Under the pieces are notes generated by a model that saw only the letters and a list, made by a program, of their open reading frames with translations, was not told where the DNA came from and searched no databases. DNA of 64,000 bases from Amorphoplanes friuliensis DSM 7358 (GTDB lineage: Bacteria; Actinomycetota; Actinomycetes; Mycobacteriales; Micromonosporaceae): contig NC_022657.1 of assembly GCF_000494755.1 (NCBI RefSeq), positions 9,312,072-9,376,071 of the forward strand, in the 5' to 3' direction. The position numbers and the translations under genes are program-made. Positions 1 through 9,300 of this stretch are shown one piece after another. Positions within the stretch are counted from its first letter, which is position 1. Each line of letters begins with the position of its first letter.

Positions 1-135
1 ATGCCCACGACGCGCTTCGGGTACCTCCTCTACCCGCTGGCGTTGCTCGTCTGGGCACCCGCTCTGAGCCAAGCACTCAGCAGACCCACAGGAACAACGG
101 CACCACGGAGTGACGCGGCCTTGTACCGTTTGTGA
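1..135 (+). CDS. 3' end of an upstream membrane protein (5' cut by window edge)
   Basis: Frame 1 is open from the first base to a TGA at 133-135. It reads as a hydrophobic segment (RFGYLLYPLALLVWAPAL) followed by a short polar tail. This looks like the last membrane helix and cytoplasmic tail of a polytopic protein. A very similar 'YLLYP..LLVW' ending is seen in GT87-type mannosyltransferases of actinobacteria, but the fragment is too short to assign a family. An ATG at base 1 could also make it a 44-codon ORF, which is less likely. The stop lies one base before the next gene's start. Confidence 0.4.
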   Translation: MPTTRFGYLLYPLALLVWAPALSQALSRPTGTTAPRSDAALYRL

Positions 136-136
136 G

Positions 137-547
137 ATGCAGATGACCTGTCCGAAGTGTCATGGCGAGATGCGGGTTTACGAGCGCAGCGGCGTCACGG
201 TCGATCAGTGCACCGAGTGCCGCGGCATCTTCCTCGACCGCGGTGAGCTGGAAAGGCTCTTCGAGGCCGAGGCCAACTTCAACAGCCGCCAGGCGTCCTC
301 GGCGCCCCGCCCGGCCCAGGCGCCCCAGCCCGGTGGCTACGCCGCGCCGCCTCCTCCGCCGCCTCACGGTGGTGGCTATGCGTCACCGCCGCCGCCCGGG
401 TACGGCCAGCCGGCGTACCCCGCCGCGCCCTACGGTGCACCCCAGCCGCAGTACGGTGCCGGACATCACGGCCACTACCGCCAGGGTCACCACGGTCACT
501 ACCGCGGCCGCAAGAAGAAGAGCTTCCTGAACGAGCTCTTCGACTGA
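137..547 (+). CDS. TFIIB-type zinc-ribbon protein
   Basis: Small protein of 136 residues with an N-terminal zinc ribbon: two Cys pairs, CPKC near residue 5 and CTEC near residue 29, then the family signature GIFLDRGELERL (zf-TFIIB, PF13453). The remainder is a Pro/Gly/Tyr/Ala-rich linker and a His/Gly/Tyr-rich stretch (GHHGHYR twice), ending in a basic patch and SFLNELFD. The tail is typical of actinobacterial members and probably disordered. Function is unknown; zinc binding is inferred from the cysteines. The start is ATG 137; ATG 143 (MTCPKCHG) is nearly as good, and a GTG at 110 is less likely because it precedes the domain by an unrelated stretch. Confidence 0.85.
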   Translation: MQMTCPKCHGEMRVYERSGVTVDQCTECRGIFLDRGELERLFEAEANFNSRQASSAPRPAQAPQPGGYAAPPPPPPHGGGYASPPPPGYGQPAYPAAPYGAPQPQYGAGHHGHYRQGHHGHYRGRKKKSFLNELFD

Positions 548-586
548 TCCTGCCGCCTCCCGAGGGCCGTGGCAGGGTGTCTCCTC

Positions 587-1261
587 GTGAGACTTCCCGA
601 CGTTGCCACGGCTCTCGAGGCGGCCTACACGGGCCTGACCGACGTGGTCGCCGACCTCGACGACCTCGAGTTGCTGCTGCCGTCCGGCTGCCGCGGCTGG
701 ACGATCTGCGACCTGCTGCTGCACGTCAGCCTGGACGCGCAGCGCGCACTGGTCGCCTTTGCCGTTCCTGTCGACGGGCCGGCGGACGTCGACTTCGTCT
801 CCTACTGGAGATCCTTCGCGGGCGTCGGTGACGCCTCCGCCGCCAGCGCGCACGCGCAGTGGGTGCGCCGCACGGCCGCCGCCTTCAACCAGCCGTCCGG
901 AGTCGTCCAGCGCTGGACCGAAACCTCGGCCGCTGCCGTTTCGGTCGCCCACCGCGCCGACCCCGGCTCCTTCATCGGTACGCAGGAGCACGTGCTCGCC
1001 GTCCCGGACTTCACGGCGACGCTGGTCACCGAGGCCGTGATCCACCACCTGGACCTGATCGTGTCACTGCCCGACGCCCCCGAACCGCCACCGGAGGCGA
1101 TCGAGATCGCCCTGTCCACCCTGGACGGGCTGGCGGCGCCGGTCGGTCTGCCGGCGCACTGGTCGGAGCACGAGACCTTGCTCAAGGGAACGGGCCGCGA
1201 AGAGCTGACCGCGGCTGACCGGAGCGCCGTCGAAGGCCTCACCTTTCCCCTGCTCGGCTGA
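587..1261 (+). CDS. DinB-like / mycothiol-dependent maleylpyruvate isomerase-type protein
   Basis: 224 residues. The N-terminal half has the MDMPI_N/DinB helical-bundle pattern: '..GLTDVVADLDD..LLLPSGCRGWTICDLLLHVSLDAQRAL', with the helix-1 'W.I.DLL.H' signature that supplies a metal-binding His in this superfamily. A second 'AVIHHLDLIVSL' segment supplies further His residues. Members are metal-dependent transferases using mycothiol or bacillithiol, but substrates are mostly unknown. GTG 587 was chosen because homology begins at VRLPDVATAL; GTG 569 would add six residues. It ends just before, and convergent with, the SUKH-3/deaminase gene. Confidence 0.75.
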   Translation: MRLPDVATALEAAYTGLTDVVADLDDLELLLPSGCRGWTICDLLLHVSLDAQRALVAFAVPVDGPADVDFVSYWRSFAGVGDASAASAHAQWVRRTAAAFNQPSGVVQRWTETSAAAVSVAHRADPGSFIGTQEHVLAVPDFTATLVTEAVIHHLDLIVSLPDAPEPPPEAIEIALSTLDGLAAPVGLPAHWSEHETLLKGTGREELTAADRSAVEGLTFPLLG

Positions 1262-1269
1262 ACTCGCGC

Positions 1270-2502
1270 CTACCAGGTGCCGTCGTCCCGGAGACGCTCG
1301 GCGGGACCGTCGCCCGTGAGCAGGCTGAGCAGGCCCTCGTCGAGAGTGTTGCCGAGGAACCACTCGCCGCCCTGGTCCAGCGCGAAGATCCGCCCGCGTT
1401 CGTCGATCGCCACGATCGTGTCACCCTTGGCCTCGACCCCGATCGGGAACAGCGGCGCCCCGATCACCGCGGCCAGTTCACCCAGCGCATCCGCACTGTG
1501 CGCCGCCGCGGCCGGCTCCAGATTGAGCCAGCGAACCCACCGCCGCACACCGGGCCCGCGCAGACCGCAGAAGATCCCCGGGAACGCCATGACGGCTTCC
1601 CGCGCCGCCGGGAACACCCGGTGCTGGAATCGTTTACCCGGGACGTTCACCACGTCCTCGATCATGCCGTCGGCCAGCACCTCGGCGACCACCTGCTGCA
1701 TCGGCCGCCAGCCCGCATCGGCCAGCGCACCGGCCACATGATCGGGGAAGCGCCCCGGCTGAGCGATGTTGTCCGAATAGGGCACGAACGGCTCGGTGAA
1801 CGCCAACTGTGACCATGGCAACACCGCGAAGTCGACCAGCGTGAGGATGCACGACTCGCACGGGCGTGCGGACGTACCGCCCAGCGGGTCGCCCTGGTCC
1901 CGCACAAAAAACGACTCGAAATCCGCCGTACGCAGCCAGGCGCGTGCCTCGTCCAGCGTGATCGCCACGTCGCGCTGCCTGTCCGCCTCGTGCAGGACGT
2001 CGGAGAGCACGATCAGCTCGGCGTGACGGTCGGTTCCGCGTACCGTGCGGGCCGGCTCCAGGCTGGACAGATAGGCCGCGACCAGCGGATGGTGGTTGAT
2101 CTCCTGATCGCCCTTGGCACCGCGCGCGATGAAGAGGTGCCCGTCGACGGTCAGATGCGCGGCAGTGGTCGGCGACGCCCGGCGCTTCGCGTTGCGCCGC
2201 AGCTCGACCTGCGGGTCGACCGTCCGCCGGCGAGCGGCCACGGAAGGCTGATGGGTGCGGTACATCTCGGCGATGACCTCGGCCGGAACACCCGGATAGG
2301 TCGACAGCGCACCGGTCTCCCGATCGATGACCGTGCGGGCGCCGTCCCCCGGGATCGGCAGCACCGCCGGCGGCTGCTTGGTCCACACCACAAAACCGAG
2401 GTCGAACTCCGAGATCATCGGCTGGCACTCGTATCCACGAACCTCGGACTCGCCCCGCGCCCAGCTCGCAGCGATCTCCTCGGCGTCCTCCCGCGTGATC
2501 AT
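1270..2502 (-). CDS. YwqJ-type deaminase / SUKH-3 domain protein
   Basis: 410 residues with three visible parts. Residues 1-85 resemble the YrhB/Imm35-like immunity domain. Residues 110-235 carry the deaminase-fold signature HAE (160-162) and PCESC (214-218), as in YwqJ-related putative deaminases of polymorphic toxins. Residues 250-400 match the SUKH-3 immunity pattern (GW.P, FP.A...M.FPG, FPIG, VAIDERGRIFAL, LG.TLDEGLLSLL). Having a toxin-type deaminase and immunity domains in one chain, with no secretion signal, suggests a cytoplasmic immunity or toxin-neutralising role rather than an exported toxin; this is inference. The start is ATG 2502, with an AGGGGG ribosome site six bases upstream. 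It is divergent from the type VII toxin operon and probably belongs to the same locus. Confidence 0.75.
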   Translation of the reverse strand: MITREDAEEIAASWARGESEVRGYECQPMISEFDLGFVVWTKQPPAVLPIPGDGARTVIDRETGALSTYPGVPAEVIAEMYRTHQPSVAARRRTVDPQVELRRNAKRRASPTTAAHLTVDGHLFIARGAKGDQEINHHPLVAAYLSSLEPARTVRGTDRHAELIVLSDVLHEADRQRDVAITLDEARAWLRTADFESFFVRDQGDPLGGTSARPCESCILTLVDFAVLPWSQLAFTEPFVPYSDNIAQPGRFPDHVAGALADAGWRPMQQVVAEVLADGMIEDVVNVPGKRFQHRVFPAAREAVMAFPGIFCGLRGPGVRRWVRWLNLEPAAAAHSADALGELAAVIGAPLFPIGVEAKGDTIVAIDERGRIFALDQGGEWFLGNTLDEGLLSLLTGDGPAERLRDDGTW

Positions 2503-2616
2503 CAGACCCCCTGTCGCCGCGATCCTTGTGCGGGGTGAAACTACCGGACCACGTCGTGTGGCGCCGCCCGGTAGGGTCACCCCCGATCGATGGGTCGGGT
2601 GCTGGGGAGGACGACC

Positions 2617-3039
2617 GTGGCGGACATGGCGGACCGCGATGCCAACCACGCGCTACGGGCGCGCTTCGACGATGTCTACGGGCAGTACAACCGGCTCCGG
2701 TCCGGAATGGACGACGTCCAGCGCCGCCTCGCCGAGCTCCGCGCCAGCGCCGACTCCGACGACGGCCTGATCCGCGCGACGGTCGGCCCCCGCGGCCAGC
2801 TCCTGGACCTGCGCCTCGACCGCCGCATCTACCGCGACATGGACGCCGCCGAGCTCAGCCGCAAAATCGTCACAACGGTCGAACAAGCGACCGCCAAGGC
2901 CACGCAGCAGGTCGAGCAGCTGATGGCTGACTATCTGCCGGCGGACTCCGGCCCGATGCAGTTCCTCAAGGACAACAACTTCGGCTCACTGCTGCGCCGC
3001 CAGGACAAGATCATGCGTGAGGCCGGCGGCGATGCCTGA
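2617..3039 (+). CDS. YbaB/EbfC-family protein, first gene of the type VII toxin operon
   Basis: 140 residues. An N-terminal coiled helix (YGQYNRLRSGMDDVQRRLAEL) is followed by the YbaB core 'GLIRATVGPRGQLLDLRLD' and a C-terminal helix, the usual YbaB/EbfC nucleoid-associated fold. In actinobacteria, divergent YbaB paralogues commonly sit directly upstream of WXG100 and CpnT-like toxin genes, as here. Their role there is unknown, with chaperone-like or structural roles suggested. GTG 2617 is preferred because GGGGAGG sits seven bases upstream; the in-frame ATG 2590 lacks one. A TAGGGT -10-like box lies at 2572-2577. It overlaps the next gene by 8 bases. Confidence 0.8.
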   Translation: MADMADRDANHALRARFDDVYGQYNRLRSGMDDVQRRLAELRASADSDDGLIRATVGPRGQLLDLRLDRRIYRDMDAAELSRKIVTTVEQATAKATQQVEQLMADYLPADSGPMQFLKDNNFGSLLRRQDKIMREAGGDA

Positions 3040-3367
3040 ACCCGAGCTCTGGCTGGACCTCGACCGCGTGGCGGGCGGCGGGCGCGACCTCGCCGCAGCC
3101 GGCAAACACCTCACCCGGCAGCGCACCGGCCCCGGCGCGGAGGTCGCTGCCCTCAGCGCGGCACCCCCGTGGGGCACCGACGACATCGGCCAGACCTTCG
3201 AGAACAACTACCGCCCCATCGAACAACAGGTCCTCCAAGCCTGGGAAAAACTCGGCCTCTACGTCGAAGGCCTCGGCGACGCGGTGGTCGAGGCCGTCCA
3301 AGAAGCCACCCAGACAGACCACCACTCAGCCGTACGCGTGGAGCGGACGTACGGGAAACGCTCGTGA
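3032..3367 (+). CDS. WXG100-like type VII secretion partner protein
   Basis: 111 residues, all helical in character. It contains the motif PPWGTDDIGQTFENNY around residues 44-60, the W-G turn typical of WXG100/ESX-type and PE/PPE-like small proteins encoded next to CpnT-like toxins. It starts at ATG 3032 inside the 3' end of the YbaB-like gene and overlaps the following toxin start in a GTGA arrangement (GTG 3364, TGA 3365-3367), so the three genes are translationally coupled. The likely role is co-secretion with, or targeting of, the large toxin through an ESX/type VII system encoded elsewhere. The function is inferred from context and motif. Confidence 0.7.
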   Translation: MPEPELWLDLDRVAGGGRDLAAAGKHLTRQRTGPGAEVAALSAAPPWGTDDIGQTFENNYRPIEQQVLQAWEKLGLYVEGLGDAVVEAVQEATQTDHHSAVRVERTYGKRS

Positions 3368-6300
3368 CCCTGCTCCCCAGCCCGATCCCCCACCCGCTGG
3401 ACTACAGCCCGTTCGACGTCCCGCAATGGGCCTACGAAGCACTGGAATGGGTCGTCGGCTTCGACTGGCCCGAGGGCAACGAGAAGACCACCTGGGACGT
3501 CGCCGACCGCTGGTACACCATCGCGGCCCTCCTGGACGAACCCCGAGCCGAGGCCTACGACGCCGCCGGCCAGGTCCTGTCCGGCTACGGCGGCACCGGC
3601 GCGCAGGCATTCAATGGTGCGTGGCATCAGCTCTCGGCCGATGAGAACGCGCCGCTCAACTCGCTGCTGGCCATCGCCGACGAGCTGGGCAAACTCGTCG
3701 AAGAATGCGGCTGCGACATCGAAGGCGCCAAACTCGAAGCCTGGATCGAGATCGGCCTCTTCCTGATCGAACTGATCGGCATGGCTGTTGCGGTCACGCT
3801 GACGCTCGGAGCTGCGTCGCCGGCTGCCGGTGGGCTGATCGCGGCAACCCGCTTCGCCATCCAGCAGATCTTCAAGCGCCTGATCGCGCAGCTCGGGAAA
3901 AAGGCGATCAAGAAGTCGCTGAAAGAGGCGGGGGAGCGGGCGGCCAAACAGCTCACCAGCAAGGCCGGGTTGAAGCAGCTCGGTAAGGAAGGGCTCAAGG
4001 AAGGTCTGGACGAGGCCAAGGAAGAAGCCCTGACCAACGGGGCCATCCAGGCGTATCAGAACTCGACCGGGCGGGCTGACGGCTTCGACGTCAAAGACCT
4101 GGGAATGTCAGCCGCAGGTGGCTTCGGCGGCGGCTTCGCAGCTAGCGGGGCCGGGATCGGCCGGGGCTCGCATGGTGGCGGGGTTACTCGGGGCGTCGGG
4201 GCCGAGGTGCTGGGGGAGTTCGGCGGGGCTGCTGTCAGTGGGGATCTGCCTGACCTCGAAAGCGTGGCCAAGTCTGCTAGTTCTGGGGCTGCCGGGTCCT
4301 TGATGGATGGGGCTTCGGCTGGGGTTGCTGATGGGCTGGCTGATGGGTTGACGGGGCGGGTGGGGGCGCTGCCCGGGTCGGATCTGTTGGGTGGGTCTTC
4401 GGATCTTGGTGGTGGGGAGTCAGGGGCGCCTGCCTCGCCTTCTTCTCTTTCCTTTGACCCCGCTTCCTCAGGCTCTGCGTCCTCAGGCTCTGCGTCCTCC
4501 GGGCCTGGGTCCTCCGGGCCTGGGTCCTCCGGGCCTGGGTCCTCCGGGCCTGGGTCCTCCGGGCCTGGGTCCTCCGGACCTGGGTCATCCGGACCCTCAT
4601 CCTCGGTGTTCGGGTCGTCTGGGCCTGCGTTGTCCGGGCCCGCGTCATCTGGGGACGGGTTTTCTGGGGTCGGGTCTTCTGCGCTTGACTCGTCAGGGCC
4701 TGCTTCTTTCGGCCTTGATTCTTCGGGGGCTGCCTTCTCGGGGCCCGCTTCTTTGGACTCCGCGTCGTCAGGCGCCGCGTCGCCAGGGTCCGACTTTTCT
4801 GGGTCCGACTTTTTGGGGGCCGCGTCGTCGGGCCATGCCACATCTGACGCTGTCGGCGGCTCCGCTTCCTCCACCGGTAGCCACGCCTCACCCTCCGGGC
4901 CGGTCTCACTTTCCGGACCGACAGGGCTGGCGGCTGGACCCATCGGGGTCGACAGCGGGCCGGTGTCCGTTTCGGCAGATACTGGCTTCACAGCCGGTGA
5001 GCCGAACTTCGTTTCTTCAGATACTGCGTCTGGCTCGAGAGACCCGGGATCTGTCGGCCGAACGGAGTCATCAGGCCCGTCCACGACCGGATCTACCGGC
5101 CTCTACTCGTCGGCGAGCGCTGGTGAAGTCAACCTGTCCAGCCTTGCGCCGCTGCAGACTGCCTTGCCATCGGATCCGGCTCTGGGATCTACATCTGCCT
5201 CGGGCGGACCACTGCCCGGATCCTCCGCCACCGGTTTCCCGCCCGGACCGATGTCCACTGGGTCCGGCACTGGACCGCTGCCCGCCGCACCCGCCGGTAT
5301 TGGGCCGTTGCCAGGCGGACCCAGCGGTATTGGGCCGTTGCCAGGCGGACCCGCCGGTATCGGGCCGCTACCCGCCGGGCCCTTGCCAGCCGGACCTGCA
5401 GGTGCCGGCCCAACCTCGACCGTGCCAGCTGGCGCTGGGCCGTTGCCGGCCGGGCCCCTGCCAGCCGGACCTGCAGGTGCCGGCCCAACCTCGACCGTGC
5501 CAGCTGGCGCTGGGCTGTTGCCGGCCGGGCCTCCCCGTTCTGGATCGGCGTCAGCCGGGCCATCGGTTGTTAGTCCTTCGCCGGGTGGGGCGCCGACCGC
5601 ACCCGCAGGTGTCGAGCCGTCGGTCGCGAAAGCGACGTCAGCCGGGCCTTCGGCCACCCTGCCGCGATCCCCCAGCCCTTGGGCTGCAGGGCCGCCATCT
5701 TCGATGCCGTCCGCCGCGGCAAATCGACCTCAAGACACCAGCGCCGCCGATCCTTTCTCCCTGGATCCCTCCATCGCTGAACTCCAGACGCCTGATCCTT
5801 CCGCTGCGGGACGTCAGACACCCGAGCCTTCCTCGGCCGAACGTCAGACACCTGCCCCTTCCTCCGCCGGACATCCTCAGTCCGCAGAACCGACCGGCGG
5901 CAGCCCTGGGTCCCTTGAGGGTTCAGGCACCGGGCCCAGGTCTTCAGAGCCGGTTGATACCCGGCCGCCGTTCACCCGCGCAACTGACGCCGGGCCTGCC
6001 TCGTCCAGACCTTCCACGCCTCCCTACACAAATGATCATGTAGTTCTCGACGTTCGTCCCTCAGGGCCGGCGCTGAGCCCGTGGTCGCCGTTCGGAACGG
6101 ATTCCAAGCCTGGCTTGATCGACGGACCCGAAGACGAAGCATCGCCGCAGCCCAGCCCGGCCGACGGCACAACACCACGGTCCAGTCCACCGCAGGACAT
6201 GCCACCCCGCGTCGGACCGGCCGACGGCACGACACCGTCAGTCGTTCCACCGCAGGAGACGACACCGTCCGTCGTTCCGCTGCAAGGGACGACGCCGCGA

Positions 6301-9300
6301 GTCGGCTCGCCGCTCGAGACGGCGCCGGGAGTCGGTTCGCCGCAGGAGACGACGCTGCGAATCGGTTCGCCGCAGGAGACGACGCCGCGAATCGGTTCGC
6401 CGCAGGAGACGACGCTGCGAATCGGTTCGCCGCAGGGGACGGCGCCGGGAGTCGGTCCGGACGATGGGGCGTCTCCGAGAGTCGATTCGGCGCCGCCGTT
6501 CGGAGTGCGGCCAGGGCCGGGTGACACCTCCCAACCCGTTGCGCCGCTTTCGCAGTCACCCAGAACGCCGCCTACCGGAGTGAGTGCGAGTCTCGCACCG
6601 CCGAACACGGCGACTTCACCACTGCCACCGGTCCGTCCGACTGATCCAGGAGTCATTCCAGGACATCCCGATTTCACTCCGTCGTCGGAGTCCGACGGCC
6701 GGCGCGGTGGGCCACGGGACGGGGCTACGGACGTACAGTCATCGGACGCTGACCTGGCGCTTTTTGTTGCGAGCGTGACCGGTGGGGGTCATCCGGCGCC
6801 GCCGGCGGCCGAGGTCGCGCCCGAAGTGGACGACTATCTCAGGAATGTCCGTGACCTGCGCATCGCCTATGCGAACGCGCGGCGTCAGGATGCGATTGAG
6901 GCGTTCGAGGGGAAAGCGGAGAGTGCCCGCCGACGGGTCCGAAGTTCGCGGCGGTCGGCGCGGGTGGCCCGCTTCCTGAAGTTCGACGCGGGGCTGGCGG
7001 CGTTCTTCGAAGCCAACGTAGATCTTGCGACAGCCGATGCCGAGCGGGCAGAATCCCACGTAGCAGCCCTGCGGGATCCGAACTGGACGCCGCCACCGGG
7101 TTCGCTGACCGAGATTGCGCCGCACGAGTGGCACCGCACCAACACGGACCGCGGTCACCTGGCGCCCGGCGCCATATCGGTGGGTAACCGGTCGATGCTC
7201 ACGGGCAGTGACCACCCGCCGTCGATCGACGGCACGCGGCAATACGGTTCGTGGGGAGGGCTGCGCGCGCCGCTCGCCCAGCATCAGCTCGAGCTCGAAA
7301 ATGCGATGCCCCGCGACGCCAACGGCGATCCCGCGCGTCTGGCCGATCCTCGATCGCCGTATTTTCAGCTGCTCAACGACGGCGGATCGACGGCCGACCC
7401 GACCCGCGGCATCAATTGCCAGGACTGCGTGCTGTCCTTTTTCGACACCTACATGCACGGCCGACCGCGTGTTTCAGCGCCGCGGACTTTCGACGCCTAC
7501 GGTGTCGCCAATCCCCAAAATCCTTTGTACGGCGAGGATCTCGGCTCGGAACGCGTTGAACATGCAACGGGCGGCCGCTTCCAGTCCTTGTGCCCGATGG
7601 TCGACGGCGAGGATCCGGCCGCAGCCAAACAAAAGGTCGACCAGGCACTGACGGACGTCTCGGCACAATTGCTGGCGGGCGGTCACGGCTCCTTCGCTTT
7701 CCTGGTCAACGCCTGGGAGAGCGGCGCGGCCCATGCCTGGGCGGCGGTCAACCAGAACGGCCAGATCCTCTTCGTGGACCCGCAATCGGGTGTCGTCACG
7801 GAATCGATGCCGCCGTACAAACACGAAGGCCGTTCCAACGGCGCCAACATGGTGGCATTGGACGCCCTGGTGGTCGATGGTCACGGCAACCCGATGCCAT
7901 TCCTGAACCGCCCCGACGGCCTGTGGCATCCCCAGCAAACAACACTCGCGCCCCCACCGCCGCGGCCGACCCCGATCTACTACTCATCGGCCTATCAGTC
8001 GACCGACAGCGCAGCGCCGACTGATCAGCCGGTGCTGGCCGAGCACCCCGACCCGGATCCGCTTCCCGAACCTGCGCCACGCCCGGATCCGACGCCGCCC
8101 ACACCCGAACCGGTCCAGCCGGCGCCACCTCCGCAACCGATCCCGTCGCCGCGCCGACCGGTCGACCGCATCGCGGAGGCCTTCGAGCCCAAACCGGCGC
8201 CAGACCGCATCGCCGATGCGTTGGCTTCGTCGCCGGATTCATCGAGCCCTCCCAAGCGACCCGAGCAGCCCTCTCAGTCCGCCCTGGAACGCCGTTCTTA
8301 CAGCGAATACCTGGAGCGCGCCCGAACCACTCACGAACAGAACCGGCGCGACGAATACGCCGACTACCTGATCCAGACGGCCGACACTTACCGCGCCAAA
8401 GCCGTCGAGCTGAACCGCCAAGCCGACGCCGCCCTCGCCATCGGCGCAACCGTCGAAGGCGACCACCTGCGCGCGGAAGCCAGGCTGACTAGCACCGACG
8501 CGACAGATCTAGAGACAAAGGCCGACCGTGTACGCGCCGGCGAACTCGCTCCCGAACGCGTCGACGTCGAACCGGCCGACTGGATCCGCATCAACAACGA
8601 CGTCGGCACCCTGGCGTCCGGCGCCGTCGAAACCGGTGACCAGTCGGCCCTGACCGGCAACGACATCCCACCCCCGATCGACCAGTCCCGCCCTTACGGC
8701 AAACGCGGCGGCTTGCGGGCGCCTCTGGCCGTACATCAGTTGGATCTGGAAAAGGCAATGCCGCGAGAGGCGGACGGCAAGGTGCAACGCCTGGCCGATC
8801 CGCGCTCGGGAGAATGGTTCGGCCTGGCCAACGACGGCGGCCCGACCGCCGACCCCACCCGCGGCATCAACTGCGTAGACGGCGTCCTCTCCCTGTTCGA
8901 CACCTACATTCACGGCCGCCCCCGAGTCTCAGCCCCCAGAACCTTCGACTCGTACGCCCAAGGCAACCCCACCAGACCAATGGGCGCCGAGGACCAAGGC
9001 CTCGCCAGAATCGAAACCACAGTCCAAGGCGAATTCCAAGGCCTGTGCCCGTACGTCGGGGGACTCGACCCGCAGCAAGCCAAACAGGCTGTCGACACAG
9101 CCATGACCAACCTGCAGAACCACCTGTACAACGCCGGCCACGGCGCCTTCGCCTTCATCGTCACGGACTCGGAACAAGGAACAGCCCACGCCTGGGCGGC
9201 GGTGAACCAGAACGGAACAATCCTCTTCCTGGACCCCCAAACCGGCCGCCTATCCGAATCCACCCCCCTCTACTCCCACCAAGGCACCCCCAACAACGGC

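Noticed and set aside
4391..6043. 550-codon ORF in another frame of the toxin linker
   Set aside because: It is a Pro/Arg/Leu-rich shadow of the Ser/Gly/Pro repeats; no start signal or domain.
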